From assembly GCF_000422465.1 (NCBI RefSeq), contig NZ_KE383844.1, positions 371,070 through 435,069 of the forward strand: 64,000 bases of DNA, in the 5' to 3' direction. Positions 26,701 to 35,596 of the stretch are shown piece by piece. A program made the translations under genes and the position numbers. The stretch is from Paenibacillus harenae DSM 16969 (lineage in GTDB: Bacteria > Bacillota > Bacilli > Paenibacillales > Paenibacillaceae). Numbering within the stretch: position 1 is the first letter of the stretch; every line of letters begins with the position of its first letter. A model generated the notes under the pieces. The model saw only the letters and a program-made list of their open reading frames with translations, did not search any database and was not told the origin of the DNA.

Positions 26701-27351
26701 ATGGTTCATTCAGAAGATCATTTCGAAAAAGTTTATAACCATGTAGAAAAATATATGGGTCCTATTGCAGGGGTTTACCGTGAACTGGTTCCGGACAGCT
26801 TATCGATCGATATTATAGTGGCGGCACCCACTTTAAAACGGAATCATTATACACTGGTAACATATGGCATGAGCAAATTGCCTATGAATGTCCCGGAAGG
26901 TGCTGAAGATTACCGTTTTGCCGAGCTTATGATCTGCCTTCCTCCAACGTGGAAAATTTCAGATGAGGCTTTTGAGGATGAGAGAAATTATTGGCCGATT
27001 CGCGAGCTAAAAACTTTGGCAAGATTTCCGCATGAGCATAATACCTGGCTGTATTTAGGTCATACCCTTGCGAACGGGGGAACTACAAAACCGTACAGTG
27101 AAGACGTGAAGTTTCAAGCCATGCTGCTTTCGCTTCCGGATGTGGAGGATAAGCAGGCATTTTTTAATTTAGAAATCGGCGAAAAGTCCGTGCACTTCTT
27201 CACGCTTGTTCCGATCTACCGGGAGGAAATGGAGTTTAAGTTGAAGAACGGCATGGAGGCTTTGTTTGCAAAGCTCAATAGAATTGGGACGGATGATGTC
27301 GTTAATCCAAATCGCAAAAATGTTTGCAAAAAAGTGTTTGGAATCTTCTAG
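26701..27351 (+). CDS. suppressor-of-fused (SUFU) domain protein
   Basis: A protein of 216 residues, with ATG behind GGAGGCGG. It contains the bacterial SUFU-domain layout: VYRELVPDSLSIDIIVAAPT, then YTLVTYGMSKLPMNVP, YRFAELMICLPPTWKI, YWPIRELKTLARFPHEHNTWL and VHFFTLVPIYREEMEFKL. In bacteria such proteins are often immunity proteins or of unknown function. No toxin gene is adjacent. A strong terminator follows (27371-27405). Confidence 0.85.
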   Translation: MVHSEDHFEKVYNHVEKYMGPIAGVYRELVPDSLSIDIIVAAPTLKRNHYTLVTYGMSKLPMNVPEGAEDYRFAELMICLPPTWKISDEAFEDERNYWPIRELKTLARFPHEHNTWLYLGHTLANGGTTKPYSEDVKFQAMLLSLPDVEDKQAFFNLEIGEKSVHFFTLVPIYREEMEFKLKNGMEALFAKLNRIGTDDVVNPNRKNVCKKVFGIF

Positions 27352-27370
27352 CATACGATTTCACGATTAA

Positions 27371-27405
27371 AGAGGACTGCATCCGACAGTCCTCTTTTTC
27401 TTTTA
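27371..27405 (+). terminator. intrinsic terminator after the SUFU gene
   Basis: AGAGGACTG (27371-27379) pairs with CAGTCCTCT (27387-27395), followed by TTTTCTTTT. The remaining stretch to 27701 has no supported gene. A plus-strand reading at 27560-27710 (GDDFPLHMLEGRQTGLACYL) looks protein-like but has no homologue that I recognise and may be a remnant. Confidence 0.8.
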
Positions 27406-27701
27406 AACATCTACTTCTATTAACCACAGGCTACAGCCTCTTGTTGGAGGAGCGTCAATCCTTATTTTTTTCGTCGCAGAAGCTTGACTCTCCCCAAGCT
27501 GATCCGCGACCACATCCACTTTATGAACGAGCACGGGCATTAAGTAACAGCTTCTGATTTTGCGGCGCGGACGAGCTTTTTTTCTCGGCGATGACTTCCC
27601 TCTGCACATGCTCGAAGGGCGGCAGACGGGGCTCGCGTGCTATCTGGCCGCGGCGGCGGACGCCTTCGCGCAGCAGCAATCCCAGCTGCATCTCAGGCAG
27701 G

Positions 27702-28475
27702 TTACATTTTACTTTGCAACAGAGCGAGCGCGGTCTGCATCTTGTCGATGTAGGCCGGGTCGCCGCCGGTGCACATAAGCTTCACGCTCCCGCTTCCCGC
27801 GCCGCCCGGAACGCCGTAACGGCTGATTAACGCGGACAGTCTCTTCACCGTGCCCAGATTGCCGTCGACAATCTCGATATGCGGCGGCAAGACCTCCCGG
27901 AGAATATCTTTATAGAACGGATAATGCGTGCAGCCGAGCACGATAATGCCGTATTCGTTCAAGTTGTAGCCGGACAGCTTCGAGAGGAAGTAATCGCCCA
28001 TGACCTTGCGGTCGAACTGCAGCGATTCGCAATAATGAACAAGCTCCGGCAGCGGAAGAGAGTCCACCATTCCTTGCTCGTCCACGCGGGAGACGAGCGC
28101 GTAATATTTGGGCAGCAGAAGCGTCAGCGGCGTAGCGAATACGAGCACTCTTTTGCCCGTTGCGCGGATCATTTCCACCGCCGGCTTCACCGCCGGCTCC
28201 ATTCCGACGATCGGGAGGGAGTACGCCTCCCTCAGCTCGTTGATCGCGATCGATGTCGCCGTATTGCACGCCACGACCAGCGCGTCGATTCCTTCCTTCA
28301 TCATCATCCCGACGGTTTCGAAAATAAACGACTTCACCTCATCGTGCGGCTTCGTGCCGTACGGAACGTGGAGCCTGTCCGCCATATATAGAAAGTCATT
28401 ATCAGGCATCATTCGGAGCGCTTCCGCCAGAACGGTAAGACCGCCGATCCCCGAGTCGAAAAAACCAATTCTCAT
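27702..28475 (-). CDS. murI: glutamate racemase
   Basis: A protein of 257 residues that makes D-glutamate for peptidoglycan. D7-S8 in FFDSGIGGLTVL, the first catalytic cysteine C70 in VVACNTATS and the second, C182, in LGCTHYPFYKD are all present, as is MADRLHVPYGTKP. Length is slightly below the usual 260-270, but both halves are complete. The start ATG 28475 has only a weak upstream AAGGAT. A minus-strand terminator-like hairpin lies about 90 bp upstream (28563-28594), either insulating the gene or acting in its leader. Confidence 0.9.
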   Translation of the reverse strand: MRIGFFDSGIGGLTVLAEALRMMPDNDFLYMADRLHVPYGTKPHDEVKSFIFETVGMMMKEGIDALVVACNTATSIAINELREAYSLPIVGMEPAVKPAVEMIRATGKRVLVFATPLTLLLPKYYALVSRVDEQGMVDSLPLPELVHYCESLQFDRKVMGDYFLSKLSGYNLNEYGIIVLGCTHYPFYKDILREVLPPHIEIVDGNLGTVKRLSALISRYGVPGGAGSGSVKLMCTGGDPAYIDKMQTALALLQSKM

Positions 28476-28562
28476 GTGTCACCGTATCCTTACGTTTAAT
28501 TATCGCTTCTCCTATATTAACTCATCGAGCACGTTCTGGACACCCTCGAGATTCCCGAGTCA

Positions 28563-28594
28563 ACAAAAAACAGGCCCCTGAAGACAGAGGCCTG
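28563..28594 (-). terminator. terminator-like hairpin upstream of murI
   Basis: On the minus strand, CAGGCC and GGCCTG enclose 12 nt and are followed by TTTTTTG. Upstream of it (28612-28637) lies another inverted repeat, CCATAG/CTATGG. No minus-strand gene precedes within 400 bp, so it could be a leader attenuator for murI or the end of a short RNA. Confidence 0.55.
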
Positions 28595-28708
28595 ACCGAT
28601 TGGCGCTCCAAGGTACCATAGAAACTTGGTACTATGGGGACGCAGAGTCCTGCTGTATAGTTAACTCATCCGAATGATGCTCGCAGATAGCCGAGGTGAA
28701 GATGCGCG

Positions 28709-28981
28709 GTGAAGTTAACAACGGTAAAGAGACAAGAGCTGCAAAGAAAAGCAGACATTCTTAAGCAATATGAGGTTTACGGTTATCAAGTGGCTTATTA
28801 TTTACTCGAGAATGAAACGCTTGCCGCCGAAGCGGTCAGTCAGGCGTTAATCGAACTGATGCAAGACGATCAATTCTTCGATCAGCCCCAGCCCCTTCAG
28901 AAAGAAAAGACGAAGCAAACCTTTATGAAGCAATCGCTTCAAATCAGAATAGCAGCTGCTCGAACGCGGACGGGAACTTAA
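28709..28981 (+). CDS. small hypothetical protein
   Basis: A 90-residue protein from GTG 28709, behind GAGGTGA. It is helical and charged: a Lys-rich start, then YEVYGYQVAYYLLENETLAAEAVSQALIEL. This faintly resembles region 2.1-2.2 of ECF sigma factors (core helix plus xAEEAxQEAF), but the protein is too short to be one. The stop lies inside a terminator hairpin (28962-29002), supporting a real, independently transcribed gene. Function is unknown. Confidence 0.55.
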   Translation: MKLTTVKRQELQRKADILKQYEVYGYQVAYYLLENETLAAEAVSQALIELMQDDQFFDQPQPLQKEKTKQTFMKQSLQIRIAAARTRTGT

Positions 28982-29002
28982 TCCCCTGTCCGCGTTCTTT
29001 TG
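28962..29002 (+). terminator. intrinsic terminator overlapping the small-gene stop
   Basis: GAACGCGGAC (28962-28971) pairs with GTCCGCGTTC (28988-28997), followed by TTTTG. The stem starts within the last codons of the 28709 gene. Confidence 0.75.
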
Positions 29003-29062
29003 CTTGCCGCCATCGTTTCGCATGTATCATCCGCTGCTACCGCTGCGAGAGCAAAATCATTC

Positions 29063-31258
29063 TTACATCGCTTCTGAAGCTTCTGCAGCCTCTGCTTCTT
29101 GTTCTTCCACACCTTCTGCACCTTCTGTACCTTCTGCTGCTTCTGCCGCTTCGCCAGTCTGCTGCTTCATAAGCTCGGCGACGATCTGGTCCGTCGGTTG
29201 TGTAAACAGCGAATACGCGATAGCGGCTTCCTCCTGACGGCTCAGCGCCTGTTTGGAAAGGAAATCGACGGCGCCGCCGCTGTCAGCTTGGACCTCCGGT
29301 CCGTGGATGCCGAGAGCGACCATCATTTGCACCGCTTGGACCGCCCAAGCGCTGGTATCTCCGCCAAGCTTAACGCCGCTAAATAGCTCCGGCGAATACT
29401 GCAGGCTGTATAGGCGCCACAGCATGACGGCAGCCTCTTGCCGCGTAATGACGCGATCCGGCTCGAACAGTCCTGAGCTGCCGCCCTTCACCATTCCCAG
29501 CTCGTGTGCCATCTGAATGAATGCAGCGGCAGGATGTCCCTCGAGATCGGCAAAAGCAAGCTCCGTCGACGAGCTTCCTTTCAAGTTGCTCATAACGAGC
29601 ATATCCTGCACAAACTCCCCTCTGGTCAGAGGCTGCTCCGGCATAAATTCCTCTGTCGCGTCATTCGGATAATAGCCGAGCGATTGAAGCGCAAGGATGT
29701 ATTTGCCATAAGGGTGACTCGCATTCACGTCCGCGAAGCCCGCAGGCTGAACGCCCTTCTCCGCGTAACTAAACGGATTAAGATACGGTTCCTTCATATA
29801 TAGAACGTTACCGTTCCCGTCCAGCTTAAACGCCGTGAATTGTTTGCTCAGCTGATCGACGAATAAATTCTCATCCACCTGCTGCAGCGGGCGCGGGCCG
29901 ATATACGCATCCGAGATGACGAGTCCGCCTGCATCTTCCTTATTCAGCGAGGAAACCAAGCTGCTGAGCCGAAGATCGGCATAATAGCCGTCAAACTTGC
30001 CCAGCTCCCCGGCCGATTGCGGCTCGAAGGGCTCAAGCGCTGCCGGCGCAGCGTATTGCGGGAAGAACTTCTCGATAAATTGCGGATAAAATAAATTGCG
30101 CAGCACGCTCGTTTTATTATAAGTAAGGAATACGCCCGTGTTCTGCTCCGGAATAAGGAATAAATAAGAACTGAAGCCGGGCAGATCGCCGCCTTTGGTA
30201 ATAATGCGGGAGCTGCTTCCCGCTCCCGGCAGCTGGAATGGCGCTTCGAAGCCATAGGTCGTATCGGGCAGCAGCGGGTGAATAGACGAACGGTACTGCT
30301 CCATCTGCCCTACCGCGTTCTCCGATAACAACCGGTTCGCGCCTGCAGCCCCGCCATTAAGGAAGGCAATCATAAATTTGCCGATATCTTCCGCCGTTGA
30401 CAGCATGCCTCCGTGCGGCATGACCGTAGGCGTGAGGGTATACAGGTCTATCGGCTGACCCGCCGCATCGTAACCGACAGCCAGATTGTCCTTCAGCGCT
30501 CCCTCCAGCAGAAACCCGCTGTTACCCATGCCTAACGGCTGGAACACCTTGCTTTCCATATAAGTCTTATATGGCATGCCGCTTACCTCTTGCACAATGA
30601 GGCCAAGCAGCAGGGAGCCGAAATTGTCATACATGTACGAGCTGCCAGGCTCCCGGACAACCGGAGGCATATTTGCGCGGACATAATCTTCGATTTCGAC
30701 GACTTTATCCAAATCGTTGTGAATGTCACCTGCCTGCGGGTCACGAATCTCGAACCCGGTCGTATGCGTCAGCAAATGCTCAATCGTAACCGGCTTGTCG
30801 AACGGATTGTCAAAGCTGAGATTCGCGACGTACTTGCGGAAGTCGTCCTGCAGGCTTATTTTGCCCTGCTCGACAAGCTGCATAATCGCAACCGCCGTAA
30901 AGGTCTTCGATACCGAGGCGATCCGGAACACCGTAGATGCCGGATCGACAGCCGTTTCCTTCGCTTGATCCGCATAGCCGTAGCCTTTCTGAGCGACGAC
31001 TTGTCCATCCTTCACGATGACGACGGACGCTCCTGTGTACTGCGGCTTGGCGGACTCCGATGCAAAAAATTCTTCCAAAAAGGCGGCGGCATTCTCCGCG
31101 TTTAGCTCAGTCGGCTGCCCTGTACTGCCGTCGGCTGCGGCAGAGGCGGCCTGTATCGTAGAAGTAAGCATGAATAAGGTCAATAAAGCGGCTGTGAAGG
31201 TTTTCATCCATAGAGACGGTTTTCTCATATGCGTCAGCAAATTCAATGTAACGTTCAC
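29063..31258 (-). CDS. SLH-anchored serine hydrolase (class C beta-lactamase/penicillin-binding fold)
   Basis: A protein of up to 731 residues. A signal peptide ends near IQAASA (about residue 40). The beta-lactamase/transpeptidase-like domain has the catalytic tetrad FRIASVSKTF (S115-x-x-K118), a YMYDNFGSL tyrosine motif near 210, and a third motif GGDLPGFSS. A middle beta-rich segment follows. Three SLH repeats run from about residue 510 (FADVNASHPYGKYILALQSLGYYP; FADLEGHPAAAFIQMAHELGMVKG), followed by an Ala/Glu-rich tail. It would be a wall-attached esterase or D-aminopeptidase. The start is uncertain: GTG 31258, the TTG four codons later or ATG 31228. Confidence 0.8.
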   Translation of the reverse strand: MNVTLNLLTHMRKPSLWMKTFTAALLTLFMLTSTIQAASAAADGSTGQPTELNAENAAAFLEEFFASESAKPQYTGASVVIVKDGQVVAQKGYGYADQAKETAVDPASTVFRIASVSKTFTAVAIMQLVEQGKISLQDDFRKYVANLSFDNPFDKPVTIEHLLTHTTGFEIRDPQAGDIHNDLDKVVEIEDYVRANMPPVVREPGSSYMYDNFGSLLLGLIVQEVSGMPYKTYMESKVFQPLGMGNSGFLLEGALKDNLAVGYDAAGQPIDLYTLTPTVMPHGGMLSTAEDIGKFMIAFLNGGAAGANRLLSENAVGQMEQYRSSIHPLLPDTTYGFEAPFQLPGAGSSSRIITKGGDLPGFSSYLFLIPEQNTGVFLTYNKTSVLRNLFYPQFIEKFFPQYAAPAALEPFEPQSAGELGKFDGYYADLRLSSLVSSLNKEDAGGLVISDAYIGPRPLQQVDENLFVDQLSKQFTAFKLDGNGNVLYMKEPYLNPFSYAEKGVQPAGFADVNASHPYGKYILALQSLGYYPNDATEEFMPEQPLTRGEFVQDMLVMSNLKGSSSTELAFADLEGHPAAAFIQMAHELGMVKGGSSGLFEPDRVITRQEAAVMLWRLYSLQYSPELFSGVKLGGDTSAWAVQAVQMMVALGIHGPEVQADSGGAVDFLSKQALSRQEEAAIAYSLFTQPTDQIVAELMKQQTGEAAEAAEGTEGAEGVEEQEAEAAEASEAM

Positions 31259-31335
31259 TCCATTTCCGGTTTTTATTTTCCGTTCTTAAGCGATTATAAC
31301 GCTCTCTCCATCTCCCTTCACTCCCTATTAGGCGT

Positions 31336-31644
31336 TCATGAACGGGCATGGATTGCCGCAATAGTTTGCAATCGGCAATCGACATGACCCTCTATTTCTA
31401 CGAAATACTGCGTTGATAGATTCACATTTTTTGAGAAAAACTTCCAGTCACCGTACTCATATAAAGATAAGCGACCGCGTTTAATGCTAGCTATATCGCC
31501 AAATCGAATGTATTGGGCCGCCTTAGTTTCCAAATTTGAAACTATTCGATTAAAGTTGAAGTCAATAATAATTTCAGTTTTTGACACTATATAAGTTGAT
31601 CGAAAGAATCGCAGGACTGACCTTTTCGAACCATTCGGCTGCAA
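31336..31644 (-). CDS. doubtful small hypothetical ORF
   Basis: A 102-residue reading frame in an otherwise empty 560-bp interval. It contains no recognised domain. The middle reads like a protein (AAQYIRFGDIASIKRGRLSLYEYGDWKFF), but no ribosome binding site is evident before the start, and base composition is AT-richer than its neighbours. It could be a remnant. The rest of 31259-31751 shows nothing. Confidence 0.25.
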   Translation of the reverse strand: MQPNGSKRSVLRFFRSTYIVSKTEIIIDFNFNRIVSNLETKAAQYIRFGDIASIKRGRLSLYEYGDWKFFSKNVNLSTQYFVEIEGHVDCRLQTIAAIHARS

Positions 31645-31751
31645 CAGCGATCGTAAGAATGATTTTACTCCCGCAGCGATAGCTGCTGATGTGAATCATT
31701 TGTTTAACCTATATAACTAACAATACGTTTTCGTACTGTTTAAGCACTTGC

Positions 31752-31804
31752 AATTAAAAGGAGCCGCTCAGAAGGTAGACGAATCTACTTCCGGAACGGC
31801 TCCC
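31752..31804 (-). terminator. intrinsic terminator of the oligopeptide ABC operon
   Basis: On the minus strand, GGAGCCG and CGGCTCC form the base of a long stem with an inner AGTAGA/TCTACT pair, followed by TTTTAAT. It lies 15 bp past the stop of the substrate-binding protein gene. Confidence 0.8.
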
Positions 31805-31818
31805 TTGGCCGATGATTA

Positions 31819-33666
31819 TTATTCCGCTACAAAAGGTTTATCCTGCGATACGGCCAGCTGGTGGAGATAGATGCCCGTTCCATCGCCAATCGCATAGTTG
31901 AGAATCCGCTTATTCACAGGAACGAGTGCGGCGCGGTAAAGAGTCGGGAATACGGGAATCTCTTCGACCATCAGCTGCTGCCATTCCTTATAAATGTCCT
32001 GGCGAACCTTCACGTCGAACGCTTCCTGAGAAACGCCTGCCGCAAGCAATTTATCCTGCTCTTCGCTCGCATACCGCGGGAAGTTGTAGATGGCGTCGCG
32101 ACCGTACAATCCTGCCGGGTCAACGTCGATGCCTACTCCCCATGCGCCCTGATACACGTCTACCTTCGGATCGTCTTCGCCGTTCGCGCCGACCCGGTCG
32201 TAGAACGTATTGAATTCGACCATCTCCAGCTGAACGTTTAATCCGATCGCTTGCCACGATTGCACATAGTACCGGGCTAGAGGCTCTGCGATATCGCCCC
32301 CGGTCATCGAGATAAAGTTAATGACAAGCTCGCTTCCGTCCGGGTTGGTACGGTAGTCGCCGCTCAGTTTGTATCCGGCGTCGTCCAATATTTTCTTCGC
32401 CGCTTCCGGATCGTATTTAAGGCCCGGATTGGCGGAATCGTGATACTCCGGATGAGACGGCGGAATAAGCGTCGTTGCGTTCCAGCGCAGACCATGATAG
32501 AACCGTTTGCCGACCTGATCATTGTCTACGGCATGCCACATCGCTTTCCGCAGATTGATATCGGCCATTTTCGCCTTTTCATCCGGCGCGACTTTTCCGG
32601 CCTCCGCATCCCATTTGCCCAGCTTAAAGCCGATATACGTATAGGCGCGGTCGATTGCGCCCAGAAACTCTACGTTCGACATATCCGCATTGTCCGGGAA
32701 CTGGTCGACCGGGAAGGAATCGACGAGATCGACGCTTCCGCTCTCCAGCTGCTGAATGACCGTGGTTGGATTAATGACCTTAAGGACCACTTGATCAAGG
32801 GCGGGCTCGCCGCGCCAATAATCCGTATTTTTGGTATACACGACCGATTCGCCCGGTACGATGCTTTCGACCTTGAACGGTCCGAAGCCAATCGGCTTCT
32901 CGCGCACCTCAGGCGAGGAGGAGATTTTGTCGACGGGCATATTGCCGAAAATATGCTTCGCGAGCGGGTAGCTCCATACGCCGCCGGTTAACAAAGAAGG
33001 CGTGGATTGAATATACGTGATTTTCAACTGTTTCTCGTTCAGTACTTCGATCCCGGAAATCGTATCCGCTTTGCCTTCATGGTATTCCGTCATCCCGACG
33101 ATATTGGTGAAGTTGGAGTCGTAACGGGGACCGTCATATTTCGGATCGCCGATGACCTCATGGGCGAACAGCCAATCCTCGGCGGTTACCGGCTTGCCGT
33201 CATGCCAATTGACATTGTCTTTAATGGTGAAGGTGAACGTGCGTCCGTCCTCCGACACTTCATACGTGGCTGCGCCGTCATTCGTATATACGTAGCTCTT
33301 ATCCCATGTCAGCAGCCCTTCGTCAAACCACCCGAGCACCTGCGAGTCCGGATCGCCGGAGTAGAAGTTCCAGTTCAGCGTTCCCTCGAACGGCGTATCG
33401 GACACGAGCCCGAACGTGATCGAGCCCCCTTTAATCGGTTCGCCTTCATTTTTCTTCACGTTGCTGAAATCTTCAATCGAATAGAGGCCGTCTTCAGCGG
33501 GCTTGGCGCTCTCGGTAGGCGCCGGACTGCTCTCCCCCTCTGTCGGCGACGGGCTGTTCGTGGCATTGCCGTTCCCGTTGTTGGATGAGCAGGCGGCTAG
33601 CATCATCATAAATACAAGAAGCAGCGGTACAAATAAAGACCCTTTTAACCTTGTTTTCTTCTTCAA
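31819..33666 (-). CDS. oligopeptide ABC transporter substrate-binding lipoprotein
   Basis: About 615 residues from TTG 33666, chosen because GGAGGAGAT lies just upstream. The signal is LFVPLLLVFMMMLAAC with lipobox LAAC, followed by a Ser/Pro/Glu linker. The SBP_bac_5 fold (cluster C) is recognised by YTFTIKDNVNWHDGKPVTAEDW, SVVYTKNTDYWRGEPALDQV, LRKAMWHAVDN and YDPEAAKKILDDAGY. It captures peptides or similar ligands outside the membrane for the permease encoded just upstream. It is the last gene of the D-F-B-C-A operon. Confidence 0.85.
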   Translation of the reverse strand: MKKKTRLKGSLFVPLLLVFMMMLAACSSNNGNGNATNSPSPTEGESSPAPTESAKPAEDGLYSIEDFSNVKKNEGEPIKGGSITFGLVSDTPFEGTLNWNFYSGDPDSQVLGWFDEGLLTWDKSYVYTNDGAATYEVSEDGRTFTFTIKDNVNWHDGKPVTAEDWLFAHEVIGDPKYDGPRYDSNFTNIVGMTEYHEGKADTISGIEVLNEKQLKITYIQSTPSLLTGGVWSYPLAKHIFGNMPVDKISSSPEVREKPIGFGPFKVESIVPGESVVYTKNTDYWRGEPALDQVVLKVINPTTVIQQLESGSVDLVDSFPVDQFPDNADMSNVEFLGAIDRAYTYIGFKLGKWDAEAGKVAPDEKAKMADINLRKAMWHAVDNDQVGKRFYHGLRWNATTLIPPSHPEYHDSANPGLKYDPEAAKKILDDAGYKLSGDYRTNPDGSELVINFISMTGGDIAEPLARYYVQSWQAIGLNVQLEMVEFNTFYDRVGANGEDDPKVDVYQGAWGVGIDVDPAGLYGRDAIYNFPRYASEEQDKLLAAGVSQEAFDVKVRQDIYKEWQQLMVEEIPVFPTLYRAALVPVNKRILNYAIGDGTGIYLHQLAVSQDKPFVAE

Positions 33667-33696
33667 TCGATCTCCTCCTAACAAAATATGTGCCTC

Positions 33697-34602
33697 TTAT
33701 CCCTTCCTTTGTCTTGCGTCTGTCGCTCGCTTTAATGCTTGACCGACATTGTTTATGCAAAGCATCAGTACCAGAATCAGTATCGATGCGGGTAACCATA
33801 TCCACCATCTAAACTCCAGCGTTTGCGGGTTTCTGGCATAGCTGACGAGCGTGCCCAAGCTGGGCGTGCTTTCGGGAAAGCCGAACCCCAGGAAGGAAAG
33901 GCCGGATTCCAAGCCGATGTTGGCCGCCAAGTTCAAGGTCATCGTGACGATAATAATGGAGCTTAAATTCGGCAGCACCTGGCCAAACATGATTTTCAGA
34001 TGCGAGGAGCCGACCGTCCGCGAGGCCTGCACGTACTCCAGCTCTCTTTCCTGCAGCGCTTTGGATCGGATTAATCTGGCGATGCCCATCCAGAGAAAGG
34101 CGGTCATGATGAGCGAGAACGATACGATGCCGTATTTCGGCACTGCCGTAACGAAGGCAATGACAACCATTAAGGTCGGCAATATCATGAAGAAATCGAC
34201 AAACCGCATAAATACGTTATCTACCGTACCTCCGAAGTAACCGGAGGCGAGCCCGATCAGAATGCCGATCATCCCGGTAAGCAGCGTCACGATAATGCCG
34301 ATCGACAGGGAATTTCGAGTCCCGATAATAAGCTGGCCGAACACGTCGCGTCCGCCATAATCGGTGCCCAGCCAGAAATCGGCGGAAGGCGGCTGATTCA
34401 GCGCGAAGAGATCGACGGTGACAATTTGCTTTTGGTCCAAGACAAGAGAAACGCCGTAGACGATCACGACGACCGCGCCAAGGAAAATTAAGGATGCAAG
34501 AGCTACCTTATCCCGAACGATCTCCCGCCACAGGATCTTCCAGCTTGACGGACTTTTGCCCGCATCCTGCGCCGCCGTTTGGTCCGCATATGTATTTCCC
34601 AT
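33697..34602 (-). CDS. oligopeptide ABC transporter permease, OppC type
   Basis: About 301 residues from ATG 34602, behind GAGGTGA. It has an N-terminal OppC_N segment (WKILWREIVRDKVALASLIFLGAVV) and the BPD_transp_1 domain. The EAA loop reads RSKALQERELEYVQASRTVGSSHLKIMFGQVLPN, which contacts the ATPase. It forms the heterodimeric membrane pore with the OppB-type protein encoded 27 bp upstream, and lies 30 bp before the substrate-binding gene. Confidence 0.85.
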   Translation of the reverse strand: MGNTYADQTAAQDAGKSPSSWKILWREIVRDKVALASLIFLGAVVVIVYGVSLVLDQKQIVTVDLFALNQPPSADFWLGTDYGGRDVFGQLIIGTRNSLSIGIIVTLLTGMIGILIGLASGYFGGTVDNVFMRFVDFFMILPTLMVVIAFVTAVPKYGIVSFSLIMTAFLWMGIARLIRSKALQERELEYVQASRTVGSSHLKIMFGQVLPNLSSIIIVTMTLNLAANIGLESGLSFLGFGFPESTPSLGTLVSYARNPQTLEFRWWIWLPASILILVLMLCINNVGQALKRATDARQRKG

Positions 34603-34628
34603 TCGATTCACCTCAAGGTCCCGAGTTC

Positions 34629-35591
34629 TTATTTAATCCGAATACGAGGATCAACGGCGCTTAGGATCATATCCGACAGCAAAGCCCCGATTATGGAAGC
34701 TGCGCCGTACAACAGCACGAGCGCCGTCACTACGCTGAAATCCCGCAAAGAAATGGAGCTGAGGAACAGCTGTCCCATCCCCGGATAACTGAAGATGCTT
34801 TCGATAAACACCGTACCCCCGATTAACCCCGTAATTTCATAGCCGAAAAAAGCGGCGATCGGCAATAACGAATTCCGTAATATATGCCGGTTATAGACGC
34901 GCGCTTCCGACGCTCCCTTCGCTCTCGCGGTTATAATGAAATCTCTCTGCTTCGTATCGATGATTTCGCTCCGCAGCAGCTGTACGGTCGTTACGGTTGT
35001 AATCAGCGCCATAGACAGCGCCGGAAGCAGAATATGATAGAATTTGCTGACGACATGCTCCCAGGTTCCCGGCGTAAGGCCCGGCGTAACGCTCCCTTCG
35101 GTCGGAAACCAGCCGAAATGAAAGCCGAACGCCCACAGCATTAATAATGCGAAAATAAACAACGGGGCGGCAAAGCCCAGGTAGGTATAACCCGTAATCA
35201 TGCGGTCTGCCCAGGTGTCGTGATAGCGGCCGCTTATAATGCCTAGCGGAATCGCGATCAGATAGGTGAGCACAAGCGTAAGCAGGGATAGCCAAACCGT
35301 GTTCATCATCCGCTGGCCGATTAAGTCGGCAACCGGCATTTTAAAGCGGAAGGATTGACCGAAATCACCTTGCAGCGCCTTCGTGAACCAATCCCAATAC
35401 TGCACATACCAGGGATTGTTGAGGCCGAGCCTCTCCCTCTGCGCTTCAAGCGCCGCAGGATCGATGCTCGGGTCAAGCAAGCCCGTAAGCGCATCTCCCG
35501 GCATGGCTTTGGCCAGCAGAAAGACGAGAATGCTTAATAACAAAATTTGGGGAATCATGATGATCATTCTACGCGCCGTTGTTTTCCACAT
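34629..35591 (-). CDS. oligopeptide ABC transporter permease, OppB type
   Basis: About 320 residues from ATG 35591; GTG 35600, overlapping the upstream stop, is the alternative. A typical OppB start (RRMIIMIPQILLLSILVFLLAKAMPGD) is followed by six membrane segments. The EAA loop is ITARAKGASEARVYNRHILRNSLLP. It pairs with the OppC-type subunit. Its start is within a few bases of the stop of the ATPase gene, indicating translational coupling. Confidence 0.85.
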   Translation of the reverse strand: MWKTTARRMIIMIPQILLLSILVFLLAKAMPGDALTGLLDPSIDPAALEAQRERLGLNNPWYVQYWDWFTKALQGDFGQSFRFKMPVADLIGQRMMNTVWLSLLTLVLTYLIAIPLGIISGRYHDTWADRMITGYTYLGFAAPLFIFALLMLWAFGFHFGWFPTEGSVTPGLTPGTWEHVVSKFYHILLPALSMALITTVTTVQLLRSEIIDTKQRDFIITARAKGASEARVYNRHILRNSLLPIAAFFGYEITGLIGGTVFIESIFSYPGMGQLFLSSISLRDFSVVTALVLLYGAASIIGALLSDMILSAVDPRIRIK

Positions 35592-35596
35592 CGCCC

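Noticed and set aside
27560..27778. 72-codon plus-strand frame downstream of the SUFU gene
   Set aside because: The first part reads like protein, but the end is antisense to murI and no ribosome site or relative is seen.
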